Part shown: in pieces, positions 40,687-52,399 of the stretch
How positions within the stretch are numbered: the stretch's first letter is position 1
Layout: the number at the start of each line of letters is the position of its first letter
Source of the DNA: Austropuccinia psidii
Lineage: Eukaryota > Basidiomycota > Pucciniomycetes > Pucciniales > Sphaerophragmiaceae
Length of the DNA stretch: 64,000 nt
Assembly: GCA_023105745.1 (NCBI GenBank)
Contig: JALGQZ010000004.1
Span: 43,070,437-43,134,436, forward strand
Direction: 5' to 3'
The notes under the pieces: model-generated
What the model was told of the DNA's origin: nothing
Databases searched by the model: none
Seen by the model: only the letters and a program-made list of their open reading frames with translations
Translations under genes and position numbers: made by a program

Positions 40687-42600
40687 TGTGAGCCTTGAGG
40701 TATATTTTACATACCCAAATAGGCCACAATTATCTTAAAAAGAAATTTTGAATTATACATAACTCATAAATCATGTATATATTCAAAATTCATCATTTTT
40801 GATTTCAGAAAAGATGAATAACTTTTTATTGAGTAAGTAAATCCATGGATTTAAGGCCAGATTTGGATTCTACACAAAAATTCACCTAGGGTAGCTCCAT
40901 AGAGTGAATAAGCTCAAATTAACTCTTTGAGGTGGTAATATGGAAAATACTTCAATACCACATAAAAGATCCATGAAAATTTTTGTTTTTCTTGATTTTA
41001 CGCCAAAATAATGGGAAAGTGAGAAATCCCATGTTATATATACACTAAGAATAGTGTTATACATGTTTTGAGCACTTAATATTATGGTATTCTTACATGC
41101 ACCTTTGGTACACCCATAGTGGATATCTCACTTTAAGCTTAAATTTCTATTTTTGACGTGAAAAATAAGTAAGGGGGACAAATGACATCAAAGAGAGCCA
41201 GGGTACCCAACTTCTGAGGCCTCAGAGGCATGGACAGCTCTAAAGCTTGGATACATGGCTGATCTTAGACTAATTGGTAAACCAAAACCTTTTGGGAACT
41301 TGGTTACCATGTCACAACTACTGTAAATCTTAAGAAAATAGCAAATAACCTGCTATTTTGATGTGCCAAGGAGGTAAAAAGCTACTTAGGCTCCTGTAAC
41401 CACGTCAATTCTTAATGACTTTCCATGGATAAACCACAAAAGAGTAATTAAAACCCTTTTTGGACTTGTATCCATTGATTTACCTCATAGCAACCAGTCA
41501 AACTCTGATATTTGCAATTCTACGTAGAAATGAGGTAAAAACTTCAAAAATTCATTAAAAATACAATTATTGATGAATCTTTCTGAAACTTTCAGGGCCA
41601 ATTTCGAACTGTATTATCTATGGTACAACCAAAAAGAATTACAGCTTTACTAGTAAAAGTAAATGTTTTACTTACAGTCCATTTTTGGTTATTCTACGTG
41701 AAACACTGAATCTTCAAAAATTCACAGTAAATACAACCTGTGATGAAATTGTCAATAACATTGATAACCTTGGGAAATCAATGATTACTTTGGAATAAAA
41801 GAAGATTTACGAATGTTACTCCTTTTATTCTTAACCATATTGGGGTTGGTAGTCACATAAAAGCATCAATTAAGCAATTATGATAATTTTATGTGACAAC
41901 AGATGATGTAAGTACTAATCCAAAAAGGATTTAATGCTTTCTCACTCACTGGTTTTTCAGTTTGCTCCATGGCACGCCTCTGTGAGCTGTTGTTAACTTA
42001 AAAGAGGCCTTCTCTTGCTGTTTTTTCCGTATCATCATGTTATTAATCATTTATATCAGTATTACCAACAAGTAAGTATTAGTTAAAGCTTTTCTTAAGT
42101 GTTTTATTCTTTCAGAATCAATCAGAAAGACGTGAGATAATAGAAATCAACTATATATTGTTGTAATACATTTATAAATTCATTTTGATCCTCTAAATCC
42201 ACAATTCTACACCAAATCTCTCTATCTTATCTTTCAAAAAGCTCTTTGGAATATTAGTGAGTGATTTATCTTTAATTCTTAAAAGGTTTTCTCTAAAAAT
42301 TTAGTTTTTCTTCAAGAATTATCATTATAATTATTCTTGCAAAAGATAATTATATATTAAAATAATTTTATTATTTTAATAAAGAAGTTTTTATTATTAA
42401 ATTCTTCTTGTAATTGATTCTTGTAGACAATTACTTGCTCACTGTTAAAATCACTAGTAGTGCTTAACATGTGAATGAAATAATTTTTTAATTATTTAAT
42501 TGTGGTTATAATAATATTTTATTATTATATTTCATAAGAACAGACATAGTACTGTTGATTAATAGTAATATTATCATCAGTTTCATAGTCACATCTTACA
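40687..42600 (+). repeat. 5' LTR of element B (1914 bp)
   Basis: TGTGAGCC...ATCTTACA. It is 14 bp shorter than the 3' LTR, which is accounted for by one deletion near 40963 between direct repeats of TACCACAT. TGACGTG at 41154-41160. Confidence 0.95.
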
Positions 42601-42618
42601 TTTGGGGGCCTGGCCGTG
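42601..42618 (+). other. primer-binding tract of element B
   Basis: TTTGGGGGCCTGGCCGTG immediately after the LTR. The core GGGGGCCTGGCCG is identical in D, and in C before it was split. Confidence 0.75.
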
Positions 42619-43013
42619 TTTTTTTGAACCTTGTACCCTTAATTAATATATTTTTAAGTTCTAAAATATATTAATTTAATATTTTTTTTCTTCAATTTAA
42701 AAGAAAAACTATTTTTATTTTTGAAATTGTCTTAAAATGTTATTTCATTGAGGAATTTGGTTTAATTTTATACTGTTTTTACATGTGGCTTTCTCACATC
42801 CAAAAACTTATAAAATTATTCTTCGAGTTACTCTGACTTAATTTTTTTTTATTCAAATTCTTAAATTTTAAATAATTTTTCTTTGAAAAGAATATTTTTT
42901 TTAATATCAAAAAATAATAATAAAACTTATAAAAAATCTTTTAAAATATCTTAAATCATAAAAATAATTTATTTTATCATATTTTCTCTTTACGTGTCTT
43001 TACCAAATACTGT
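42619..43013 (+). other. AT-rich leader of element B
   Basis: Collinear with the A leader. It contains two AUGs (42737 and 42783) that A lacks; at the second, A has CACGTG where B has CATGTG, a CpG-type transition. The acceptor before exon 1, an AG in A, reads ACG here, so exon 1 of ORF1 is probably not used correctly in B. Confidence 0.55.
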
Positions 43014-43152
43014 GCAGCTGGCAACAGACTCAGTAAAAGATACATCAATAGTCCTGAATCTTCAGAAGCAGAATCTGAAGAAAGTATTGAGGTGCAAATT
43101 GCTAAAAGAGGCACCTTATTTAACTCGGAAAAGGCTAAATTACCACCAAAAG

Positions 43153-43217
43153 GTGTGTATTTTATCTTATATTTTCACTTTTTATCTTTAAATTGACGTG
43201 AAGATGGTGCATACCAG
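43153..43217 (+). other. predicted intron 1 of element B, containing the gag AUG
   Basis: 65 nt, donor CCAAAAG|GTGTGT, branch-like TTGAC, acceptor GCATACCAG|A. The Gag AUG at 43204 is inside. Splicing makes the next AUG (43220, in the ORF1 frame) the first one downstream. Confidence 0.6.
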
Positions 43218-45133
43218 AAATGGAAGCAACTATTCAGTCCAAACAGATGGATGTGGACAAGGAAGAGGCAAGACCAAATCCAGAAGTGCCAAATCTTCCA
43301 CAAGAAAGACACATCTGGAGGATGCCAGAGTTTCCCCCCATTCCCCAAGGTCTGTACCAACAGATTTTGACGTGAATTCTGAGCCTGAACTAATTCATGA
43401 TATTATTTCCAGGGCTGAACCATTTTCAAGTGGCAGCAATAGAAATATATTAATGCCAGTACAAAAACTGGTTCAGAGCAGCCAAGGAACAGGAGTGGGA
43501 AATATGCCCAAGCCTTTGGCAGGGGGCCATGAACTCCTACTTACACATCAAGAGCTTTCTGGGTCAGGAGAAGACCCTAGAACTCTCAGGAGTATGGAGC
43601 CCCCTGTCTTGCAAAGACAAGGTCAAAAAGATAAAGAATTGGTTGAAGAACCAAAGTCTTTTATCCATAGACCAGAAGAAAGAGCTGGAAATGACTCCAG
43701 CTTTGGATACAGAGGCACCAGTGGCATCTACCAGCTCCAGAAGTGTCCAAGGACAAGCCCAAGGGACCTCAGAAGAAGCAGAAAGGCTCCAAGAACCATC
43801 AAGGCAAAGGAAAAGGCAAATCCAATTGGCACAGACCTTACCCACAAGAGTACAGGATCCCCAAATTAGAGCCTTCAGCCGTGGACAGTGTCTTCAATAT
43901 GGCCAGGACTCTGATGGAATTCACAGCAAAGGAGCAGGAAAGGATGAACAAAAACCTTCCATGCAAATAATTGGTGTACAGACTAGTATCAATGTAGAAA
44001 TTGGTAAACTTGATAGAAAGCTAACTAAAATTGCATCAGATATAGTTGAATTAAAGAAAAATGACAAGACATACATTGAATTGCACCAAGTGACACATGC
44101 CAGACTTGACTCAATTACCAATTCTTGCAAAAGAATTGAAAACATGTGCCAAGTTCAGCATGATGAGATGGAAGAACTTTCCATTTTTAAGGTGAATAAT
44201 CAACTTACAATTTTACAAGACCAAGTCTTAAAAATAGTTGAGAATACCAACCAATTTGCTATACACTTAGCAAAAAGTGACAGTGAAAGGCAGAAGTTGA
44301 AGAATGAAATAATTGCAAGTGTGGAAAAAATTTATAAGAATCATGAACCACATATGCCAAGACATTCTACACCTTTAACTGAAGAAAAACGTTCTGTTAA
44401 AGAAAGTCTCACCCCATTCTTGGGAGAAAATGCCTACTCTGCAAGAGATATTCCCAAAATAGAAGAATGGCCAACATTCTCTGGTGAAGGAGAATACAAA
44501 CATATTGAATTCATCAGGACTATTGATATGTTGCAAGAAGACTTTAATATACCTGATGAAATCATAGTGGGAAAATTACACTGTCTGTTTACCAGAACTG
44601 CAAAGAAATGGTATTACAAAATGAGGATTGATCATGGTAAACATGATTGGTCTTGGTGGAAATCTGAAATGATTACAAAATGGGCCAATAATTCTTGGAG
44701 GTTTAAAATAGAAAATGCCTTTGAAAGTGCCATTTTCAACTCAGAGAAAGATAAACCACTTACTTGGTTCTTCAAACAAAAAGACAGATTATCTGCTTTA
44801 CAACCAGATATGTCCGACACTATGATTAATATGAAAATATTAAGAAAGTGTGGAGGAGAATTGGAACATGCTATCAAAAGAAGATGTTTAGAACCCTGTT
44901 CAACAGAAGACTACATTAATGCTATGGAAGATATCATTTCCAGAACAAAAATTGGTAAAACTTGGTCTAAAATCCCAACAGAATCCAAGATGACCTCTAA
45001 GATTCCCAGAGAGGATAAGAGACCAGAAAAACCTGTCTTAAAGTGTCATAAATGTGGAATCACTTCACATTTAGCCAACACTTGCACAAAAAAGACAAAA
45101 ATCAATGAAGTTCAAGTCATTGAAGAAATTTAG
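43204..45133 (+). pseudogene. Element B gag (N-terminal part of Gag-Pol), broken
   Basis: Starts at AUG 43204 (MVHTRNGSNYS). Earlier in-frame starts would be non-AUG. The disordered N-terminal part overlaps ORF1 until the 11-bp deletion near 43731, after which the Gag frame resumes one register away and stays open to 45133. Capsid-like segment WPTFSGEGEYKHIEFIRT and WYYKMRIDHGKHDWSWW; zinc knuckle CHKCGITSHLANTC at 45044-45085 is a complete CX2CX4HX4C. The frame stops at TAG 45131-45133, where A has CAG, a C-to-T change. Without that stop the frame continues into protease, so Gag and Pol were one polyprotein with no frameshift signal. Confidence 0.9.
43350..43412 (+). other. predicted intron 2 of element B ORF1
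   Basis: 63 nt, donor CCAAG|GTCTGT, branch-like CTAAT, acceptor TTATTTCCAG|G. It holds TGA and TAA in the ORF1 frame, while the Gag frame reads through. Removal keeps ORF1 in frame. Confidence 0.5.
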
Positions 45134-48100
45134 TGTACTGAAGAGAAAGAAGAGTCTGATCAAGATTCTGCAGTCTCTGAAGATACACCAGTAGAGGACT
45201 ATCCCATTGAAAACATTACAGCTTTCTTTGAGGTCACAGAAGTCCATACCCACTTGCCACAGTACAGTGAGGATTGCTGCAACCTGACCAATATCCAAGA
45301 TGCCAGAATGTGTAAAACAAAACCTGCTAGAGGAAAGGGTTATACTTCTGGAGCATCCTGTATCACATCAGTTTTGATGAGTGATATTGAAGCCAGAGTA
45401 AATTTGGATACAGGGGCATTTTGCACTTGTGTGGGCAAAGATTATCTCCAGATTATACTTCCTGAATGGAAAAACCATCTATTACCAATAGAAGGTGTAC
45501 ACTTTAGTAGTGCCAGTAACAATATGTACCCCTTGGGTATATTAGACACTAATCTTGTATTCCCACACCCAGCAGGAAGTGTAAGGATGAAAACTGAGAT
45601 TGTTGTAATGGATAATTGCACATCTCAGCACATCATTCTTGGAAATGATCACTTGAATATCTATGGTATTGACATCAATAACCATAAAGACAGATATTTC
45701 ACAATTGGGGATAACAAAAGACAAAAATTTGCTTTTTCCAATATGCCAAAACAAATATCTGTGGTATCTTCTGTCAAAGATACTTATAAAGATGAATTTG
45801 TGTCTAATCAACTTGTTGAAGCACAGATTAATCCATCTTTGTCGCCAAAAATGAGGAATGAGCTTACTGACGTGTTATACACATACAATACTGCTTTTGC
45901 CTCTGATAATGAACCATTAGGTGCTATAAGAGGACATGAAGTTGATATTACTCTTAATATTGACAGACCATATCCCCCAGTACTTAGAAGACCAGCTTAT
46001 CCAGCCAGTCCAAGAGCTAGAGAAGCCTTGGAGAAACATATCCAAGAGTTAATTCAACTTGGTGTACTAAGGAAAGTAGGCCATAATGAGGAGGTTGAAG
46101 TGACAACACCTGTTATCATTGCTTGGCATAATAATAAGTCAAGAATGGTTGGAGATTTTAGAGCTTTGAATACCTACACAGTTCCAGATAGGTATCCAAT
46201 CCCTAGAATCCAAGAAACCTTGCCTCAATTGTCTAAAGCCAAGTATATAACATCAATGGATGCATTAAAAGGCTTCCATCAAAATGTTTTGACGCCTAAA
46301 GCTAAGAAATTACTTAGAATCATCACCCACTGTGGTATTTTTGAGTATCTTAGAATGCCATTTGGCATTAAACATGCTCCATCTAATTATCAAAGAATGA
46401 TGAATACCATCTTCCCCACAGAATTGTCTGAAGGATGGCTTATCATTTATATTGATGATATTATCATATGTTCTGACTCATGGTCTTTGCACCTTGAAAG
46501 ACTTGCAAAAGTACTTCACAAAGTTTCAGAAGTGAATATGAAAATTTCACTTAAGAAATGCAACTTTGGTTTTGAAGAACTTAAAGCATTAGGACATGTT
46601 GTTTCTGGTTTAAGCTTGGGTATTGACAAAAATAAAGTGGCAGCAGTACTACTTAAGCCAATACCCCAGAATAAAAAAGAAATGATGTCTTTCCTTGGAT
46701 TTGCTAGTTACTATAGGCAACATTTAAAAGACTTTGCAATTCTAGCCAAATCACTTTATAGAATCTGTGATCAACAGACTGTATTCAAGATGACACAGGA
46801 GAGAATTAAAGCTTATGAGAAGATAAAGAAAGCCCTTACAGAAGCACCTTTACTCCTCATGCCTGACTGGAATATTCCTTTTAAGCTGTACATTGATGCA
46901 TGTGAAGATGGATTAGGGGCAGCCCTACATCAAGTCCAGATTATTGATGACAAACCTACAGAAGGACCAGTTTGTTATATCTCAAGGCAAATCAAACCAA
47001 CAGAAGCCAGATATGGTGCAAGCCAAATGGAGTGCTTATGTTTGGTATGGGCACTTGAGAAATTACACTACCACCTTGATGGCAGTGGTTTTGAAGTGAT
47101 AACTGACTTTCATTCAGTAAAATCACTTCTTAACATGAAAACTCCCAACAGACATATGTTGAGATGGCAAATAGCTATTCAAGAATATAGAGGAAACATT
47201 ACTATAGTTCATAAATCAGGAAACATTCACAAGAATGCTGATGGACTTAGCAGATGGGCTTTAGCCAACACTCCTGATAACCCAGCTTATGTACCTTTGG
47301 AAGCTGAACCACAGATTCCAATTGAAGGAATTAACATAACTGATATTGGAACTGAATTCTTTGAGGAGGTCAGAGAATCTTATAAACAAGACAAGAATTG
47401 CCATATCTTGACTTATTTATTAGATAAAGACTGCAAAGATACATCTTTAGTTAATGCACTTGATGAAGTTTGGAGAAATTCCTATTCTGAAGGAAGATTT
47501 TACTTGTTTGATGGAATAATTTACCACAGAACAAAACATTCTTGTGCTATGACATTGTGCAGTAGATTACTTATCAATACCATTCTTCATGAATGTCATG
47601 ATAGTATCTACTCTGGACACCTGTCAGAAGATAGAACACTTGAAAAAGTGAAGAACTGTGCATGGTGGCCATCTATGAGAAAAGAAACCATTGAATATTG
47701 CCATACCTGTGACAGATGCCAAAAAGCAAACAGGAGTACAGGCAAGAAATTTGGATTAAGATCCATATTCAAGAACCAAAATCCCCTTGGGAAGTTGTTC
47801 ACATGGATTGGGTCACAGCACTTTCTCCAAGTGGTGACAGAAGTTATAATTCTTGTTTAGTCATTGTAGACAGATATAGCAAAACTCCCATATTCTTACC
47901 ATGTCATAAAGATGACACTGCTATGGATACAGCTCTTCTTTTATGGAGTAGAGTTATTTCTCATACAGGATTATTTAAGAATATCATAAGTGACAGAGAT
48001 CCCAAGTTCACATCTGCACTTTGGACCAATCTTCATAGATTGTTTGGGACTAAGCTATCATTCTCTACAGCATATCACCCTCAGACAAATGGGCTAGCAG

Positions 48101-48899
48101 AGAGGATGATTCAAACTTTAGAAGACATGATCAGGAGATTTTGTGCTTATGGGTTAGAATTCAAAGACTCAGATGGCTTTACCCATGACTGGTGCACTCT
48201 TATACCTGCATTAGAATTGGCATATAAGAAATCAGTCCATTCTTCTACAGGACAAACTCCTGCTATGTTAGAAAAAGGATGGAATCCAAGGCTCCCAGCA
48301 GACACACTGAGGAAAGACTTGATTGACATTCATCCCACAGCCTCCAGCTTCAAGATAATGCTTGATAAAGTGAATCATCATGCAAAACAAAGAATTGATG
48401 ATGTTTTGATTATGCAAAACAGAAGTGGGACAAGAGTCATAAAGTACCAGACTTCAAAGTAGGGGACTTAGTTCTAGTTTCAACCTTGAATTTCAATAAT
48501 ATCAAAGGCCCAAAGAAACTTAAAGATTCTTATGTAGGACCTTTTGTTATTGTTGCTTTACATGGAACCAATGCAGTTCAAGTGGAATTGAGTGGTGAAT
48601 TGGAAAATAAACACCCCACCTTTCCAGTCAGCTTGATAAAGCCTTATCAACCAGCTGACAAAGAATTGTTTCCTTTAAGAAACCCAACTCCTTTAACTGT
48701 ACCACCTGTGGAACAGAATGAAGACAAAAAGATAAAGAAAGTCATTAAAGAAAGGAGACTTAGGGGTAAAAATCAAATAGAATATCTTGTCAGATATAGA
48801 AATGCAGTACATGAAGATGAATGGATGGCAGAATCAGAAATACCTGACTCAGATAAACTCTTAAGAAGATTTAGACATGAAAGAAGGCCACAAGCCTGA
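45134..48899 (+). pseudogene. Element B pol: protease, RT, RNase H, integrase, chromodomain
   Basis: Continues the gag frame after the 45131 stop. Protease motif DTGA at 45407-45418. RT with MPFGIK and catalytic YIDD at 46448-46459. RNase H with YIDA and later [20 protein letters not shown] and NADGLSRW. Integrase with H-H and CX2C zinc residues near 47.6-47.7 kb, then a D-D-E core: HMDWVTAL (aspartate at 47806), ISDRDPKFTS, and [18 protein letters not shown]. One base is missing near 47758 and another near 48400, each shifting the frame. The C-terminal frame 48486-48899 includes the chromodomain-like EYLVRYRNAVHEDEW and ends TGA. In chromoviruses this domain targets integration to particular chromatin. 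No catalytic residue appears lost; only the reading frame is broken. Confidence 0.93.
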
Positions 48900-49027
48900 A
48901 TATGTCTATAAATGTACTTTAAATCACTTGATCTGAGTAATGTAAAGAGGTTGGACAGTGGACATTAACCCCCTTTGGGGCCTTATTCTTTTATCACTAA
49001 TAAAATTGTAGTACAATTATATTTTTT

Positions 49028-49039
49028 GGTGGGAGGGAA
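49028..49039 (+). other. polypurine tract of element B
   Basis: GGTGGGAGGGAA abutting the 3' LTR, identical to A. Confidence 0.92.
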
Positions 49040-50967
49040 TGTGAGCCTTGAGGTATATTTTACATACCCAAATAGGCCACAATTATCTTAAAAAGAAATT
49101 TTTAATTATACATAACTCATAAATCATGCATATATTAAAAATTCATCATTTTTGATTTCAGAAAAGATGAATAACTTTTTATTGAGTAAGTAAATCCATG
49201 GATTTAAGGCCAGATTTGGATTCTACACAAAAATTCACCTACGGTAGCTCCATAGAGTGAATAAGCTCAAATTAACTCTTTGAGGTGGTAATATGGAAAA
49301 TACTTCAATACCACATCATTAATACCACATAAAAGATCCATGAAAATTTTTGTTTTTCTTGATTTTACGCCAAAATAATGGGAAAGTGAGAAATCCCATG
49401 TTATATATACACTAAGAATAGTGTTATACATGTTTTGAGCACTTGATATTATGGTATTCTTACATGGACTTTTGGTACACCCATAGTGGATATCTCACTT
49501 TAAGCTTAAATTTCTATTTTTGACGTGAAAAATAAGTAAGGGGGACAAATGACATCAAAGAGAGCCAGGGTACCCAACTTCTGAGGCCTCAGAGGCATGG
49601 ACAGCTCTAAAGCTTGGATACATGGCTGATCTTAGACTAATTGGTTATCCAAAACCTTTTGGGAACTTGGTTACCATGTCACAACTACTGTAAATCTTAA
49701 GAAAATAGCAAATAACCTGCTATTTTGACGTGCCAAGGAGGTAAAAAGCTACTTAGACTCCTGTAACCATGTCAATTCTTAATGATTTTCCTTGGATAAA
49801 CCACAAAAGAGTAATTAAACCCCTTTTTGGACTTCTATCCATTGATTTACCTCATAGCAACCAGTCAAACTCTGATATTTGCTATTCTATGTAGAAATGA
49901 GGTAAAAACTTCAAAAATTCATTAAAAATACAATTCTTAATGAATCTTTCTGAAACTTTCAGGGCCAATTGCGAACTGTATTATCTATGGTATGACCAAA
50001 AAGAATTGAAGTTTTATGAGTAAACTTAAAAGTTTTACCTACAGTCCATTTTTGGTTATTCTACGTGAAACACTGAATCTTCAAAAATTCACAGTAAATA
50101 CAACCTGTGATGAAAGTGTCAATAACATTGATAACCTTGGGAAATCAATGATTAATTTGGAATAAAAGAAGATTTACAAATGTTACTCCTTTTATTCTTA
50201 ACCATATTGGGGTTGGTAGTCACGTAAAAGCATCAATTAAGCAATTATGATAATTTTATGTGACAACAGATGATGTAAGTACTAATCCAAAAAGGATTTA
50301 ATGCTTTCTCACTCACTGGTTTTTCAGTTTGCTCCATGGCACGCCTCTGTGAGCTGTTGTTAACTTAAAAGAGGCCTTCTCTTGCTGTTTTTTCCGTATC
50401 ATCATGTTATTAATCATTTATATCAGTATTACCAACAAGTAAGTATTAGTTAAAACTTTTCTTAAGTGTTTTATTCTTTCAGAATAAATCAGAAAGACGT
50501 GAAATCATAGAAATCAACTATATATTGTTGTAATACATTTATAAATTCATTTTGATCCTCTAAATCCACAATTCTACGCCAAATCTCTCTATCTTATCTT
50601 TCAAAAAGCTCTTTGGAATATTAGTGAGTGATTTATCTTTAATTCTTAAAAGGTTTTCTCTAAAAATTTAGTTTTTCTTCAAGAATTATCATTATAATTA
50701 TTCTTGCAAAAGATAATTATATATTAAAATAATTTTATTATTTTAATAAAGAAGTTTTTATTATTAAATTCTTCTTGTAATTGATTCTTGTAGACAATTA
50801 CTTGCTCACTGTTAAAATCACTAGCAGTGCTTAACACGTGAAAGAAACAATTTTTTAATTATTTAATTGTGGTTATAATGATATCTTATTATTATATTTC
50901 ATAAGAACAGACATAGTACTGTTGATTAATAGTAATATTATCATCAGTTTCATAGTCACATCTTACA
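49040..50967 (+). repeat. 3' LTR of element B (1928 bp)
   Basis: TGTGAGCC...ATCTTACA, nearly identical to 40687-42600. TGACGTG at 49521-49527 and 49726-49732. Confidence 0.95.
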
Positions 50968-51877
50968 GAAAACAAGCTCCATACAGATTTTAAGCAAATC
51001 ATCCATATGTACAAAAAAGCTTGTACATGACATAACCATGCCATATTGAATGATAGACATATTAAATAAGATACCATTGTGTATAGCACATCCAGGACTA
51101 CACAATGAACCACATTTGAGATTGATAGCTCAAAAACAGACAAAGTTATGGCAGTTTTAAGGCCAAAATCCCACAGTTAGACCAATACAGCCTTACTGTG
51201 GAATATTCTCCCATAATTATGATTATGATGTGTCAAACAGACAGAAAAGCCTGTAAATACTTCAATAACTCATATTTTGGTCAATACTGGGGTCCTGTAC
51301 AGGTTCTGTACAGAATTCTACATGTCATACATGTCAGAAGAGGGATATGTGGTCCCCAGATGAAATTTTTCACCCTGTATTGGTGAAAACTGCCCAGATG
51401 TGGTTTTAATACCACATCTGAGCCCAATACAGGCTATAAAGGCCTCGTGAAAACCACAATCCAGTCTTGAGAAGTGAAAAATCTTCACTTCCTCTACATG
51501 GAAAGGTCTAGAGGCCTTTTTTACCCAATTTTAGGATAAAAAGGGACCTTTTCTCCACCAGAAAAGGTTTCCTCATCCTGCTCTTGAATTTCTATGTAGT
51601 AAAACTGTCAAAAACAGCTATACTATTGGAAAATCATCAGGTATATTTCCAATTTTAAGTATTGTAGTCTTTATTATAATAACCCAATTGGTAAAGCTGC
51701 ACCCAGGGCTTTCAACAGAGCTATCCACCACTATTTCCCAATAGTAAAGCCCTGAATATCTTATTATTAACCTTTATTATCATTAATTAAATATTTTTAA
51801 TAAATTTTACCATGTCACAGTCATAGTTTAAGCTGTAAATACATCTATTACCACCTTTTCATAGACTCAACCTGACA

Positions 51878-51890
51878 TTTTGGGGGCCTG
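51878..51890 (+). other. primer-binding tract of element C, split
   Basis: TTTTGGGGGCCTG follows the LTR end; the continuation GCCTGGCCGTTTT is found at 52355 after the TRIM-like element. Without the insertion and one GCCTG it reads like the D tract. The split should prevent priming. Confidence 0.85.
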
Positions 51891-52007
51891 TGTCACAATT
51901 CTGTCTGCAAGACCTCAGAAAAGGGAACTCTTGCCAAAAAGTCTATCAAACAGGTTGAAAGACCAGTTAATACTGGCAAGTTGTAGATCACATTCCACCA
52001 TGTGACA
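51891..52007. repeat. left terminal repeat of the TRIM-like element
   Basis: 117 bp, TG...CA ends, with 7-bp terminal inverted repeats TGTCACA/TGTGACA. Confidence 0.88.
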
Positions 52008-52237
52008 GTACCCCCAGGTTTCGAGAACTGCATCCCAAAGTGCATGTAACTGATGGTATTACCCATGTCACCCTCATGGAGCTACATTAGTCACAACAGG
52101 AGCCTACAAGGAACCCTCAAGGGGTGAAACCCTTGTACACCAATGGAGCGGAAAACCCAGCAATTTCTGGTTGTTTGATTGTAATCACCTCTTGTCTCCA
52201 ACCGGAATCAAACCCATGACGTTGGTAACCGGTTTAT

Positions 52238-52354
52238 TGTCACAATGCTGTCTGCCAGACCTCAGCAAAGGGAAATCTTGCTGAAAAGGCTATTAAGCTG
52301 GTTAAAAGACCAGTTAATACTGGCAATTTGTAGATCACATTACACCATGTGACA
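52238..52354. repeat. right terminal repeat of the TRIM-like element
   Basis: 117 bp, same ends as 51891-52007. The phrase GACCAGTTAATACTGGCAA is shared exactly. Confidence 0.88.
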
Positions 52355-52399
52355 GCCTGGCCGTTTTATTTTTATTTTTGGAGCTTTTTACACATAAAA

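Larger units (their letters stand above)
43014..43970 (+). pseudogene. Element B ORF1 (spliced frame overlapping gag), damaged
   Basis: Exon 1 ends at 43152 and encodes AAGNRLSK...AKLPPK, with a 15-nt in-frame length difference from A. Exon 2 starts 43218 and ends 43349. Exon 3 starts 43413. Introns 43153-43217 and 43350-43412 match A in position, length and splice dinucleotides. The tryptophan-rich domain is open from 43413. An 11-bp deletion near 43731, between two AGCTCCA copies, throws ORF1 into the Gag frame. The original ORF1 C-terminus (basic tail and helix) is still open at 43743-43970 in the neighbouring frame and ends in TAA. Exon 1 also lost one base near 43003 and its acceptor AG. 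Confidence 0.6.
40687..50967 (+). mobile_element. Element B: full-length chromoviral Ty3/gypsy element, recently inactivated
   Basis: 10.3 kb, LTRs 40687-42600 and 49040-50967, exact target duplication GAAAA (40682-40686 and 50968-50972), primer-binding tract after the 5' LTR and polypurine tract before the 3' LTR. Same family as A, in opposite orientation and much better preserved. In the first ~310 bp the two LTRs differ by about four substitutions plus a 14-bp deletion in the 5' copy. Gag-Pol has one nonsense codon, two single-base deletions and one 11-bp deletion. The catalytic motifs of protease, RT, RNase H and integrase look intact. It sits in the 5' LTR of element C. Confidence 0.95.
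40156..51877 (+). repeat. 5' LTR of element C, split by element B
   Basis: Left part 40156-40686 starts TGTCAGCCTGTGACTCAAAA, like the D LTR start TGTCAACCTGTGACTCAAAA. Right part 50973-51877 ends CATAGACTCAACCTGACA, like the D end TATAGACTCACCCTGACA. Together they make about 1.44 kb against 1500 bp for D. The shared phrase TTTCACCTCTCATCT occurs in both LTRs. A TATA-like GGATAAAAAGGG lies near 51533. Confidence 0.85.
51891..52354. mobile_element. TRIM-like miniature LTR element inserted in element C's primer-binding site
   Basis: Two direct repeats of exactly 117 bp (51891-52007 and 52238-52354) start TGTCACAA and end CCATGTGACA, enclosing a 230-bp non-coding internal region. The 5-bp target duplication GCCTG (51886-51890 and 52355-52359) is exact. 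Size and structure fit terminal-repeat retrotransposons in miniature, which have no genes and depend on a helper. The internal region contains a 6-bp hairpin (CAAGGG/CCCTTG, 52118-52135) and, on the minus strand, GGTTTGATTCC (52204-52214), one base from a pol III box B consensus. A primer site is not clear. The repeats differ at about 15 positions. Confidence 0.85.

Noticed and set aside
52201..52237. A tRNA gene in the TRIM-like internal region (minus strand)
   Set aside because: Only a box B-like GGTTTGATTCC is seen; no acceptor stem, anticodon arm or box A.
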